This document shows positions 47,770 to 59,187 of a stretch of DNA of 64,000 bases, one piece after another. Position 1 is the first letter of the stretch, and each line of letters starts with the position of its first letter. The position numbers were made by a program, and so were the translations under genes. Source of the stretch: Nemophila menziesii (lineage: Eukaryota; Streptophyta; Magnoliopsida; Boraginales; Hydrophyllaceae); contig JARWIR010000027.1 in assembly GCA_029959085.1 (NCBI GenBank), forward strand, positions 3,162,001 through 3,226,000, written 5' to 3'. Below the pieces are notes generated by a model. That model worked only from the letters and a program-made list of their open reading frames with translations, was not told the DNA's origin and did not search any database.

Positions 47770-49534
47770 CTTCAAAACAAACCACTTATCATTGTATAGA
47801 GTTGTGAAAATATGGACAAAGATTTGGAGCAAAATAAGCAATAACACACACCTTCTTTCACTTTATTTCCATTTTAAATAATTTAATTTATTTTTTCCCT
47901 TTATTTCTTGGAATTATGAATCAATTATATTTTATTTCTTTCTCTAAGCATGAGCTCAAGATATTTTAGCTTGATATTTCATATGTATGAACTCTAGCTT
48001 TCATTTAGGATTATTTTCCATGAATTTGGAATTGCATGCATACTTATGTTTCATGTAGTTATTTTTCTTGATCACATATCGAGTTGTGATAGATTAAAGT
48101 ACCCCCGGGGTAGGAGAGTTTAGTGTTTAGAAACTAAATTATAAATGTTTAGTTGAGTTTGAGAATCGGGAGATCTACTATAGCTAGATAAATAATTTAG
48201 GATTTGAACTTAGATATTATCTAATTTTGTCGGATTAATCGGAAGAGGTTTCTAGGATTAGGTAGTATCCCCATACTACCCAGGAGCAACTTATGGTGTA
48301 CCATAGAATTTCGGCTAGCAACTGAAATTTCCAACTTATCCTTTAATCAAAGAATTGTCCTAAAGCATGCTAGTGGTGAGTGGGCAATTTTGAGATATTC
48401 CTTTATACATCGTATATTAAGCTTTATTATTATAGTTCTTTGATTTTGTTTTAGTAATCCTTAGTTCTGTGTTTCCTAGTAGTACTTAATCTCTCAAAAA
48501 CAAATTAAAAAATCCTTTTTGTTTAAGTTATAGTATTTCTAACAATATCTAAATTCGAATTAAAATCACGTGTTTAACTTCTACTTCTGTGGGGATAGTA
48601 ACTTATCACTTTTTATTACTTATGACAACTTGTACACTTGCACGGAGTCTTCAACAAATGTTACTTTTTATATCAGACCTCGTTAAAAAACAATCATTTT
48701 TACTTGCACTATAATTCCCTCAGTTTTGGAAACTATAACATACTTTAGTTAGAAGGTTATTTTAAACTCATTGATCCCACTGGCCAGATGTTTAATTGAA
48801 TAATATGCATTTTTAAGCATATGTTAGTTATATATTATATCAAGAGTTCTTTTCTAGTTATTCAATATAAAGGGTCCTTTTTATTTTCATGGATGGAGAG
48901 GATAAATATTTATCCTTGATGCACTTGTATAGTGTAACACAATGGGAGGATGTGTGTCCATTGCAACAGAATAATATTTCACAACAAGACATCTTTGCGG
49001 GCTCCTTTATAATATTTGTCATGTATCACCATATATGTAAGCATTTTTTATGTTGAGGTCAAGTCATATTGTTACCAATTCATATATGAAGGGGTATAAA
49101 ACCATTAATATATGAATTGTAAAGTATTAATATTAAACTGATATGTTGGCTTTAATAGTGTCGTATTGTAACACTTAATGTATTAACAATGGTATATTAT
49201 TATTTTTATATGCATGATTTTAATCTATATGAACACATTGTTATGAGATCTTGATTTTTGGAACCCTTATCGTAATCCTTGTTATTTTAATGTATAATTT
49301 ACCGGTAAGTTAAAAGGTATCTTTATATTCAAATAAGAGTTGTGGGTGCATGCCCAAAATTTTCGTGAGATGGTATATACCCATAATCCGTGTGAGATAA
49401 CTATATAACACGCCCTGAAAATGCTATCATTGTGGATTAAACAAGGAAGATGTTAAAAGTTAAATTTACATGTAATACAGTGGGTATATGCCAACATAGA
49501 TAATCAGGTTTTTATTTTAAACTTTCATATATTA

Positions 49535-52236
49535 GTGAACCTCGTAACGTATATCTGGGTCTCGGAATCGATGGGTTTTGTCCTTTCTCTATGCATAACA
49601 ACTCGTACAGCATGTGGCCAGTCATATTAACCGTATATAACTTGCCCTCGTGAGTATGCATGAAGGAAACCACATTCCAGCTTTGTTTGTTGATTCCAGG
49701 ACCCTGTTCACCCGGTAAGGACATGGATGTCTTTCTTCGTCCTGTTATAGATGATTTGGAAAAGTTGTGGGATAAAGGGATCGTTACGTATGATGCCCAC
49801 AAGAAAGAAGAGTTTACGATAAAGGTTTTTTTGTTGTCTACCACTAATGGTTTCCCCGCTAGGTCATACACTTCGGGATGGTCGGGTCAAGGTTACAAAG
49901 TTTGTCCCGAATGCATGGATCATACTCCGTTATTGAGTGTGAACAAAGGGATTGTTTACTTTGACCATAGACATTGGTTACCTGCCGGACATCGATTTAG
50001 AAGCGAAAATGTTTTGTACAAAAAATCTGATTATAGGGGCCCACCGAAGAAATATAGTCCTGCAGATATTCAGACACAGTTAGATGGGCTTCCCATTGTG
50101 TTTCCCGTTAAACACAAGGTTTTTGGGGGAAAGATCGTGAAGCAAGATGTTACTCGGCGATTCAATTGGAAGAAAAAGAGTATTTTCTATAGTTTACCTT
50201 AATGGTCTGAAAACTTGTTGAAACATAACATTGATGTTATGCATTGCGAGAAAAAAGTGTGTGATGCTCTTCTTGGTACAGTCATAGGTCTTGATGGGAA
50301 AGTTAACAAAGATAACGTGAAAGCGAGAATGGATCATAAGGAATTGAAGATTAGAAAAAAAATTGTGGTTGACTGAGAGAAATGGTAAACAAATATTGAA
50401 ACGGGGAAAGTACACTTTAACAACGGAAAAGCGGACTATATTTCTTAACTGGCTGAAGGGACAGAAGTTTCCCGACGGTTTCGCATCTAGTAAGAGAAAC
50501 AATGTTCAAACTGATACGGGAAAGATTATCGGCATGAAATCTCACGACTGTCATGTGATGATGCAATATCTTTTCGTGGCTAGTCTCCCCGGGCTTATTG
50601 AAGACAAAGCGATTAGTGATGTGTTTATTGGGTTAGCGAACGTGTTTAGAGTCGTTTGCAATAAAAATCTAAGCAGGAAAGAGTTAAAATCGGGAAAGAA
50701 GAAAGTGGTTGAACTTATGTGTAGGCTAGAAATGATTTTACCTCCCGCGTTTTTTGATATAATGATCCACTTGGTGATACACTTATACGATGAAGCATTG
50801 CTTGGTGGCCCGGTCCAAATGCGGTGGATGTGCCCATTTGAAAGGTATTTGAAAAAGTTGAAAGAGTATATTCGAAATCCGGCTAGACCAGAGGGTTCAA
50901 TAGCCGAGGGCTACATTGCGGAAGAGACGTTGAATTTCATATTAAGATATCTTAGTGAAGAAAAAACAAGGTTCAACGATTCAGACAGATACAACGAAGC
51001 ACCGCCGGTCCCAAAAGAGGTATCCGTTTTCAATTCCCAATGCACTCCAGTTGGCAAGATAGAGTATGTTTCTTTACCATATAAGGAGAAGGAGCACATA
51101 AGTTGGTATATTTTGCATAATTGCGACGAACTCGAAGCATACATGACGTAAGTAAATATTATTATCTTTATTTATATTTATATGAATATATTTATATATT
51201 TATATGAATATATATTTATATATTTATATATTTAAATATTTATATGAATATATATTTATATATTTATTTATCAATGTGAATATATGTATATATATATATA
51301 TTAATTTATTCATACTCATTTACAATTATAGTGAACACAAATCCACATTTACGGGAACGAGTGAGGAAATGGATATTAGGCATCGTCGAACGTTTAAGGA
51401 ATGGTTTTTGGAAAAGGTATGCACTTTTAGGCATTGGTTTAAAACTTATATATTTATTATCAAAGTACTAACTATTATTGTTGTATAATAGATTCATGGA
51501 ATGCATTCATGCGGCGATCCATTAGCTACCCCCGAGATGGTGTCCTTGGCAAACATGTCTTATGGTTCGGTGCATAAATATGATTCATGTGTTGTGAATG
51601 GTGTCAAGTGGGTAACTAAGTCCAAAGGAGAGAAAAGAGTGACGCAGGATTACGGAGTGTGTACCATTTACGATGATAAACCCTATTACGGGGAATTAAT
51701 CAAAATCTTGGAGGTTATATACACTGAGGGTGCTCTGTTGTGTTATTTGTCTGTAAGTGGTATAAAAAGTCTGAATCGAGGCCAGAACATGGGGTAACCT
51801 TTATCAACACAACAAACTTTGAGTGGGCCGACGAACCATACATTTTAGCATCGCAGGCCAAGAAAGTGTTTTACATCGACGAGATTAGTTCAAAGAAATC
51901 AATGAAAGGGTGGAAAGCCGTTTGGGAAATAAACGATCGACACGGATGGAGTCCTGAGTTATGGGGTTCGGAATCACTCCCTACTGGAAATGAGAGCATC
52001 AGCATACCATTGGATATCACAGGGAATGAGAACATCAGCGTACCATTGGCATCCACCGAGGAGATCAAGATTGATCCTGCTCATTTTTTTATTGATTTGT
52101 CTTTTGATACGGTTATTGATGAAAATGAGGAAATTCATGATGACACCTTGGATGAATACGGTGATGAAGAAGAACCTATAGAGGTTGATAGCGATGATGA
52201 ACCCATAGTTATTAGTGGATATGATACTGATTAGGT
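49535..52236 (+). pseudogene. TNP2-like CACTA transposase, 5'-truncated and broken
   Basis: The start is missing. The first readable part is transposase_21-like: SEPRNVYLGLGIDGFCPFS, SYSMWPVILTVYNLP, MKETTFQLCLLIPGPCSPGK, DMDVFLRPVIDDLEKLWDKG, GFPARSYTSGWSGQGYKVCP. A TAA near 50201 replaces Tyr in the LPYWS-type motif before NLLKHNIDVMHCEKKVCDAL. A frameshift in an A-run near 50352-50360 follows. The frame 50363-51151 carries a DUF4218-like domain (LPPAFFDIMIHLVIHLYDEA, MRWMCPFERYLKKLKEY). After an AT-rich intron (about 51150-51331) come EHKSTFTGTSEEMDIRHRRT and, after a second intron, a DUF4216-like part (VTFINTTNFEWADEPYILAS, QAKKVFYID) with another frame change near 51740. It ends in an acidic tail. 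Confidence 0.9.
51150..51331 (+). other. AT-rich intron with (TATA)n tract in TNP2-like pseudogene
   Basis: The donor GTAAGT follows YMT codons and the acceptor TTATAG precedes GAACACAAATCC. The body is a TATATTTATATGAA-type microsatellite. It joins two halves of a conserved stretch (LHNCDELEAY and EHKSTFTG), supporting a real intron. Confidence 0.7.
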
Positions 52237-52297
52237 TTTTTTATTTTGGTTTATTTGTATTAACACATTTTGTTGGTTTTTGGATATCAACTTTTAC

Positions 52298-53380
52298 CAA
52301 AATAACTCAACTTTGACTCTAAACACTCAACTTTGACTCTAAACACTCAACTTTGACCAAAATAACTCAACTTTGACTCTAAACACTCTAGTTTGACTCT
52401 AAACGTTGACTTAACACCCCGAACACTCAACTTTGACTCTAAACACTCAACTTTGACTCTAAACACTCAACTTTAACTCTAAACACTCAACTTTGACTCT
52501 AAACACTCAACTTTGACTCTAAACCCTCAACTTTGACCAAAATAACTCAACTTTGACTCTAAACACTCAACTTTGACCAAAATAACTCAACTTTGACCCT
52601 AAACACTCAACTTTGACCCTAAACACTCAACTTTGACCAAAATAACTCAACTTTGACTCTAAACACTCAAGTTTTACTCTAAACGTTGACTAAACACCCC
52701 GAACATTAAAATTTGACTCTAAACACTCAACTTTGACTCTAAACACTCAACTTTGACCAAAATAACTCAACTTTGACTTTAAACACTCAACTTTGACTCT
52801 AAACACTCAACTTTGACCCCAAATACTCAACTTTGACCCTAAACACTCAACTATTACTCTAAACACTCAATTTTGACTCTAAACACTCAACTTTGACCCC
52901 AAACACTCAACTTTGACCCTAAACACTCAACTATTACTCTAAACACTCAACTTTGACTATAAACACTCAACTTTGACCAAAATAACTCAACTTTGATTCT
53001 AAACACTCAACTTTGACCCCAAACACTCAACTTTGACCGTAAACACTCAACTATTACTCTAAACACTCAACTTTGACTCTAAACACTCAACTTTGACTCT
53101 AATCACTCAAGTTTGACTCTAAACGTTGACTAAACTCCCCGAACACTCAACTTTGACTCTAATTGTTGACTAAACACCCCGAACACTCAACTTTGACTCT
53201 AACTGTTGACTAAACACCCCGAACACTCAAGTTTGACTCTAAACATTGACTAAACACCCTGAACACTCGAGTTTGACTCTAACTGTTGACTAAACACCCC
53301 GAACACTCAAGTTTGACTCTAAACGTTGACTAAACACCCCGAACACTCAAGTTTGACTCTAAACGTTGACTAAACACTCC
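52298..53380. repeat. 20-bp minisatellite inside the CACTA element
   Basis: About 1.1 kb of tandem copies of a 20-bp unit, ACTCTAAACACTCAACTTTG. Variants include ACCAAAATAACTCAACTTTG, ACCCTAAACACTCAACTTTG and, towards the right, a longer form with GTTGACTAAACACCCCGAAC. It lies between the TNP2-like gene and the second gene. Some variants contain CCCTAAA, the plant telomere word, but not as a tandem heptamer. Confidence 0.9.
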
Positions 53381-53485
53381 AAATTAAGAACATGAAAAGG
53401 AACAAGAAAAAAAATTAAAAAAACAAGCAATAAAGGGAAAGCTTCTAAAACCTTTAAACTAAAAAAAAAAGAAAGAAAAAAAAAA

Positions 53486-53780
53486 TAGCGACGACATTCA
53501 AAGGTTTCGCGACGACATTCATCCTTTGAAAGTCGTCGTTAAATATTCGCGACGATATTCATACGCTAATTCGTCGCTAATAAATTAAAAAAAATTAATT
53601 GGTCATCGTGGGCGGTCAACTTTCCCGCCCAAGGAAATTAGCGACGAAAACCCAAATATTCGCGACGAAGTGTCGTCGCTAACACTTGACACGCAAAGGT
53701 CGTGTGTACGTGACACGACACGTGTCCCAAATTAACGACGAAGCCTTCGGTTTCGCGACGTCCTGCGTGTCGTCGCTAAT
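53486..53780. promoter_or_regulatory. Cluster of subterminal-type GCGACGA motifs upstream of the second CACTA gene
   Basis: About eleven copies or near copies of TAGCGACGAC / TTCGCGACGA / TCGTCGCTAA in both orientations (for example near 53486, 53507, 53547, 53571, 53640, 53660, 53672, 53751 and 53769). The same words fill the right terminal region 56974-57418. A GACACGTGTC palindrome (about 53717) also matches the core of the palindrome at 57372-57401. The cluster ends about 10-20 bases before a TATA box, so a DNA-binding product of the element could act on this promoter as well as on the transposon ends; that function is inferred. Confidence 0.6.
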
Positions 53781-53789
53781 CTTTTTTTC

Positions 53790-53796
53790 TATAAAG
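53790..53796 (+). promoter_or_regulatory. TATA box of the second CACTA gene
   Basis: CTATAAAG lies after the motif cluster and about 30 bases before a C/A-rich leader (CATACTGAACACTCAAAAAC) that resembles a plant 5' UTR. That leader ends near 53906 at a GTAA-type donor (CTACGGTAAGGTAATG). Confidence 0.55.
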
Positions 53797-53819
53797 CCCT
53801 AACCGACCTCATTTCTGCC

Positions 53820-56663
53820 ATACTGAACACTCAAAAACACACCCAAAAGCTCCATTTCCGCCATAGCCAAGCTATTCCGAGGAGAAACAACACCAAATCC
53901 TACGGTAAGGTAATGATTCTAGTCCAAATACACATTCTAATCTTTACTTTTTTGATTTTTTGATTTTTAATTTCTAATATTTTGTCTTGTGTTTTTTTTG
54001 TATGATTCCTTCTTCTTGTCATGGATTCATGGACGAAATCTACACCATTTCCACGTAACAGGTTCCAATTTCCGGATCAAACTTGCAATTTTTTTTTGTT
54101 GAAAAAATTAATGAATGTTTGTGTGATTTGATTAAGTCCGAGATTTATGTATATGTTTCTGGGATGTTTGGTATTTTTTTGTGTTAAAAAACAACATGTA
54201 ATTGGACTTTGTTTAAAATTAGGGTTTTGATATGAATTTTGTAATTTTAATGTAATTGTTGGTGTGTTATGGTAATTTGATTGTGTTTTAGGATATAGGG
54301 ACCTATTTGCAATATGTTTGATTTGTATGTTTAAGGACTAAAATGCAATTTTATAAAAAAATAGGACTAAAATGCAATTTTATAAAAAAAAAAGGACTAA
54401 AATACAATTTTATAAAAATTTGGAATAAAATGCGCTTTTTAAAAAAATGGACTTAATTGCAATTTTATAAAAAATAGGACTAAAATGTAATTTTAAAAAA
54501 TAGGACTAAAATGCATTTTTATAAAAATTTGGACAAAAATGCAATTTTTTAAAAAAAGATATGACTTATTTGCAATATTTAAAAAATTTGGACTAAAATG
54601 CAATTTTTTAAAAAATAGGAATAATTTACAATTTTTAAAACATTAGGACTAAAATGCAATTTTACAAAAATATAGGACTAAAATACAATTTTAGAAAAAT
54701 ATAGGACTTAATTGCAAATTTAAAAAAAGGGAAAAAATGCATTTTTAAAAAAATTAGGAATTATTTGCAATTTTAAAAAAATTTGGACTAAAATGCAATT
54801 TTTAAAAAATAGGAATAATTTACAATTTTTAAAACATTAGGACTAAAATGCAATTTTAGAAAAATATAGGACTAAAATACAATTTTAGAAAATATAGGAC
54901 TTAATTGCAAATTTAAAAAAAAAAAAGGACAAAAATGCATTTTTTAAAAAAACAGGATTTATTTGCAATTTTTAAAAAAATTGGACTAAAATGCAATTTT
55001 TAAAAAAATGGACTTAATTGCAAATTTTAAAAAAATTTGGACTTATTTGCAATTTTATGAAATTTTATAGATGGCTGATGTCATGGGTAGGAGTCACTAT
55101 GGAGACGGGAGGGGTAACGATCACCCGAGGGGTCCACCACGTTCGAATGCTGATTGTGCCCAACCATCGGGTAATAAAAAATTCAATTAATGTTTATTTA
55201 TTAATTAAGAAAATATGTAATTAATATATATTTTTGACTTAAACAGGTGAACGTAAAAGAAGGAGACCAAAATCTGCCACATCTATCCGGACAGATCAGG
55301 ATACCCTGAAGAGAGTCGGCTGGCCCATTCCAGTTGACTTTTTTGTCATAGACGGCACCTGAAACTTCGTGGGCGAGTATAGCAAACACGTGGGTCAGGT
55401 GGTAGGTAATGCTGTTTGAGAGGTTGTTCCCCCGTGCTACAAGTCATGGTCAGATGTCCCCGACCATAACAAAGGGGTAATTATGCAGCGACTGCAACAG
55501 TTTTTTGATTTGGAGGAGTGGAGGAGGCGAGACAATTGGGGAGAGATCATTAAGAGGTTGAATACGATGAATTCTGGAGCCTACAGGCGATGGAAGTCGG
55601 ATTTGAAGAACGACTACTACTACACATATGAAGTTCCACCGGATGTTGACCCGGTGATTTGGGCGGAGACGAAGAAGATGTTTGCTAAAGTGGCGAAATA
55701 GGTAGACAAAAATAATTATTTTATACATTTTTTTAAATTAATTTTATAACTATTTTTATTTTATTTGTAACAGAGTCAGGCTGATATAAACAAGAAGAAT
55801 CGAGAGCAGCAGACAGTTCCGAGCAAGGCGGGGTCAAGGAACTGATCCCAGACTCGGGAGGTGATTATTGAGGTACAAGTTTTAAAATTAAAATTTAATT
55901 TAGTATTTTATTTAATTTAATTATTAACTAATTAATATTTGTTATTGTATACTGTCCAGGGGACGGTGACGAAAGAGTCGTTGACTTTTTTGGATGACGA
56001 GACCCAGGAGGAGATGGAGCTTCGTCCTTTAAGCGGCTATTTCGACCACCTATCGTACGATGCAGCTACAGATAGCTGGCGTGATCAGCGTTTGGAGAAA
56101 GCTAGTGTAAGTCTTTTTTAAAAAAAATTGATTTAAATTAATTTTTTATTTTAAATTTACTTTTTTATTAATCTAATTTATTTTTAATTTGAAATCTAAT
56201 TACAGGGTGTTCTTCGGGAGAAGATGAAGAAGAAGATTGTGCAGGCCGGAGCGGAGGGTGCTGAAGTTACCATCCAGGAGCAGATGGATGCCATGCTCGA
56301 GACAATCATGGAGGTCTAACACCCACCCAAGACTAAATACTGGGTGCCTACCATTGGTCCGGTCCGGAAACGATCCAGGACTCCTACACAGCCGGACAGG
56401 GAGAACGAGAAGCTGCTTAAGGCGATTCTGGCTGGGATGAACGAGCTTCGCGCGGCTCAAATCTTGCACCTATACCGGATCCATCCTCCACATCACCCGG
56501 GCCCACAACTTCTTCTAGTCGACCGAGTCAACCCCCGAGCATGGTAGAAACTCTCTTCGAGGCATTAAACGGGATGAGAATCGCCCAAGGAATGCAGCCG
56601 ATCAGCAAACCCGGGCCCACTAGGGAAGAGAGACGAGATGAAGAGAGGGGAGATGATGATTAA
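53820..56663 (+). pseudogene. Second CACTA gene (Ptta/En-Spm, TNPA-like), decayed
   Basis: The likely layout is a non-coding first exon (about 53820-53906), a long intron with degenerate repeats, then coding exons from ATG at 55071 (MADVMGRSHYGDGRGNDHPR). The next exon begins ERKRRRPKSATSIRTDQDTL, then FVGEYSKHVGQVVGNAV, VVPPCYKSWSDVPDHNKGVI, YRRWKSDLKNDYYYTYE and WAETKKMFAKVAK. Later exons: SLTFLDDETQEEMELRPLSG and GVLREKMKKKIVQAGAEGAE. The end is a Pro/Ser-rich linker and MVETLFEALNGMRIAQGMQP, with an acidic terminus and stop at 56661-56663. Breaks: TGA in GT*NF and NAV*EV (after 55320), a TAG at an exon edge near 55699, a TAA before HPPKTKYW near 56319 and a frameshift near 56460. This architecture matches the plant Ptta/En/Spm transposase family found beside TNP2. 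Confidence 0.78.
54290..55066 (+). repeat. Degenerate GGACTAAAATGCAATTTT tandem repeats in first intron
   Basis: About 25-30 diverged copies of a 25-30-base unit, GGACTAAAATGCAATTTT followed by A/T-rich filler. Variants include GGACTTAATTGCAA and GGAATAATTTACAA. They fill the intron between the leader exon and the coding exon at 55071. Confidence 0.85.
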
Positions 56664-56973
56664 GTTATTTTTTTTTAATTTGGTTGGTTTGTATGTTTAA
56701 GACTTTATTTATTTACGTATGTTTGACTTTGACTTTGACTCGTTTGACTTTGACTTTGACTCGTTTGACGTTGACTTTATTTCACGTTTATTATTTGAAT
56801 CGAATTATCGTATTTTATATGTATTTTTGGATTTTTATTTATTTATAATTTTGCATTATATTTAAAATCAAAATAATAATAAAGACTACAATTTAAATAA
56901 TAAAAAATAAAATTTAAATAATAAAAAATAAAATTTAAATAAAAAAATATATAAAAAAAATAAAAAATATGAA

Positions 56974-57418
56974 TAGCGACGACAATTGCATCGTCGCTAA
57001 CTATTAAATAAAATATATAAATAATGAATTTTGACAAAATTAAAAAAATAAATAAAAAAATATTAGCGACGACAACTCTGTCGCTAATATGTTGTTGTTA
57101 GATAAATAAAAAAAAGAAAATTCAATTAATAAACTTTCGATTAAAAATTAAAGAAAAACTAATTAAGAAATTAGTGACGGCATGTGGTCGCTAATTTGTC
57201 GTCGCTAATCTCTTAAATTCCCGACGCCAGGCCTCGTGATTAAATGTCTGAGTAATTAGGGACGAAATCACAATTATTCGTCGCTAATCTCAAATTAGCG
57301 ACGCCGGGATAGAGACGACAGTTTAGCGACGAAATTTCGCCGCGAAACTAAATTAGCTACGAATTACGCATGTTTCGCGACGACACGTGTCGTCGCGAAA
57401 CCTCGCGATTCCAGTAGT
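56974..57418. repeat. CACTA right subterminal and terminal region
   Basis: More than ten GCGACGAC / GTCGTCGCTAA motifs in both orientations, several paired as inverted repeats (for example TAGCGACGAC at 56974 with GTCGCTA about 20 bases later). They lead to the terminus CGCGATTCCAGTAGT at about 57404-57418. Array DNA resumes immediately (AAAAGAAAGTGGCTAATAG). Clustered short motifs of this kind are typical transposase-binding sites in CACTA ends. Confidence 0.85.
57372..57401. other. 30-bp perfect palindrome near the CACTA right end
   Basis: Each arm is GTTTCGCGACGACAC and the centre is CACGTG. It lies 17 bases from the terminus and combines two subterminal motifs head to head around an E/G-box. 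Confidence 0.85.
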
Positions 57419-58255
57419 AAAAGAAAGTGGCTAATAGCCTACCACATAAATGGGTAAAACCCACCATTGAAACTGCAGACCTTTGTTTTAAAATGTCACT
57501 ATCGACACCTGAAAATCTATGTCACATACAAAATTGGGTATAACCGCCACCTCTACAATTGCAGGGACTTTTGTCATCAAATTGCACTATAGGTCCTTGA
57601 AAATTCTATATCAAATACATAAAACGGGTACATATTAACATAATCAGCATACATAACATTATGCATAAATTACTACCTATATATACATAAAATATGTACA
57701 AAACACACATATCTATACCCAATACTAAACAATACACACATACAACCAAAAAAAATACATAAAACTACAAAAATCATTACTTTGTGAATAAGTTCAAATA
57801 CCAAATATAAGACGTACTAATTTATACAACATCATAAATAATTAGGGCTAATAAAAACATTCTATATCAACCAATAAAGGAAAAAAAATTAGGTGTTACT
57901 GAATAATTTTAGAAAAAAAAAGAAACAAAATTTAATACAATCCCTATAAGAAGACCATATTCAACCTATAAAATAAATTTTTATTTAGTATCATTGAAAA
58001 TATTATTTCTAGTAAACTAAAACTCTCCAATGACCAAATTATTTTCTCTTTGAATATAAAATTTTACTTGTTATAAAAAAAAGTGTTATAAAAAGCCCAA
58101 ATCACATCATTGTCAGGTAGGCATCATTTTATTTATCTTTAGTCTCAATTTAGTTTGTACATGACCAATCCATAACACACAGGCCTTATAATATAACACT
58201 TGCACACACTTTAACCTAAAAAATAAAGACGGCCGCCGAAATCAAACTTCTCTGT

Positions 58256-59067
58256 TCAAGGCGTCTTTCTATATAGCCTCCTGGATTAGGAAGACATTGT
58301 TAATCTATCAATAACAAGCAATATAGATGGAACTTTCTTAAAAGTACTTACTTGTTTAATACTTGGAAAAATTAGTTTGGACCAATCTTGTTTTTTGTCA
58401 TTTGGTGTGCAGGTTGTATGAGGTTCCACTGATAAATACATAGGGGAAAGTGCAAGATTGATTAGTGAAATGTTGAATTATGCAAGTGATTATCAAGTAA
58501 TAAAGGACATATTAGATGTTTATTATATGCACGGTTTTGATATATGATAAATATTTACATCTTGTTGTTCTTGTCCATCCAAACTTGCAAAATCTTTATA
58601 GATGAGATTGATGTGATTGGTGGACATAAATTCAGTGAAAGAACAATTGTTGATCGTGAAATCTAGAGAATTTGAATGGAGGTCGGAAAGGTACCTCAAT
58701 TAAATTAAAAAATAAATTAGTACTTTACATGTTGAGATAAATAATATTGGTATATATATCTAGGAAGAAATGATGTAGTGGTCCCGGGTCTTCTTTGTCT
58801 AAGTAGATTAGATAGAAAAATCGTGATACCTTTTCCTGACGAGCAATAAGGATTGAAAAGTCTAAAGATTCATTCTCTTTTGAAATTTAAACTTGCTAAG
58901 TTACTACACTAATATTTTTTATTAAGTTATTTCGTGAATCATCAAAGTATTTATTGAAAACTAGTTTGTGCACAGGGTTCCAATGGAGCCGATTTTCGTA
59001 ATACGTAAATCGGTATGGAAGCTATTCGTGCAAAGTTTGATTATGTCATCCATCAAGATTTCGTGAA
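58256..59067 (+). pseudogene. RPT4: RPT4-like pseudogene, copy in u9
   Basis: Exon a about 58256-58343, b 58413-58496 ([14 protein letters not shown] after an in-frame TGA), c 58583-58690 (IFIDEIDVIGGHKFSERTIV), d from 58764 (SRLDRKIV, PDEQ, stop), e about 58976-59067 (GSNGADFRN, then a short deletion, IGMEAIRAKFDYVIHQDFVK). The acceptor before exon c has changed from AG to AA; the acceptor before exon e is intact (GCACAG). Stops are shared with other copies. Confidence 0.82.
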
Positions 59068-59187
59068 GGTAAAATTTAATTATCGGTTCGATTAATAGTG
59101 CAATTTACTTAAAAAATGTATTTGAAGAAACGATAGTTTGTATTTTTTTTTTGTACATGTATATCATAAGTATTATTCAATTTATAG

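Larger units (their letters stand above)
49535..57418 (+). mobile_element. 5'-truncated CACTA (En/Spm-type) DNA transposon
   Basis: It contains a TNP2-like transposase pseudogene, a minisatellite, a second CACTA-type gene and a right end rich in GCGACGAC motifs. It ends in CGCGATTCCAGTAGT, the reverse complement of a CACTACTGGAATCGCG-type terminus, with the last base changed or lost. The left terminus is absent: at 49534/49535 array DNA joins the middle of the transposase coding region. A deletion removing the left end plus about 650 bases of host unit explains the junction, so no target duplication can be tested. Confidence 0.9.
46201..58255 (+). repeat. Tandem unit u8 (interrupted by CACTA element)
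   Basis: RPT4-like pseudogene (46201-46979), second gene fragment (47098-47769), hairpins near 48266 and non-coding DNA to 49534. The truncated CACTA element follows (49535-57418), then the remainder of the unit (57419-58255). Comparison with u2 shows about 650 bases of unit DNA missing at the CACTA position. Confidence 0.8.

Noticed and set aside
49512..49871. 119-codon minus-strand frame
   Set aside because: Antisense to the well-supported TNP2-like transposase coding region.
51871..52181. Short frames at 51871-52068 (minus) and 51990-52181 (plus)
   Set aside because: Both overlap the C-terminal part of the TNP2-like gene in other frames and lack any domain.
52298..53380. CRISPR array or telomere tract
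   Set aside because: Repeats are contiguous with no unique spacers, in a plant transposon; the CCCTAAA words are not in tandem heptamers.
56200..56469. 89-codon minus-strand frame
   Set aside because: Antisense to exons of the second CACTA gene.
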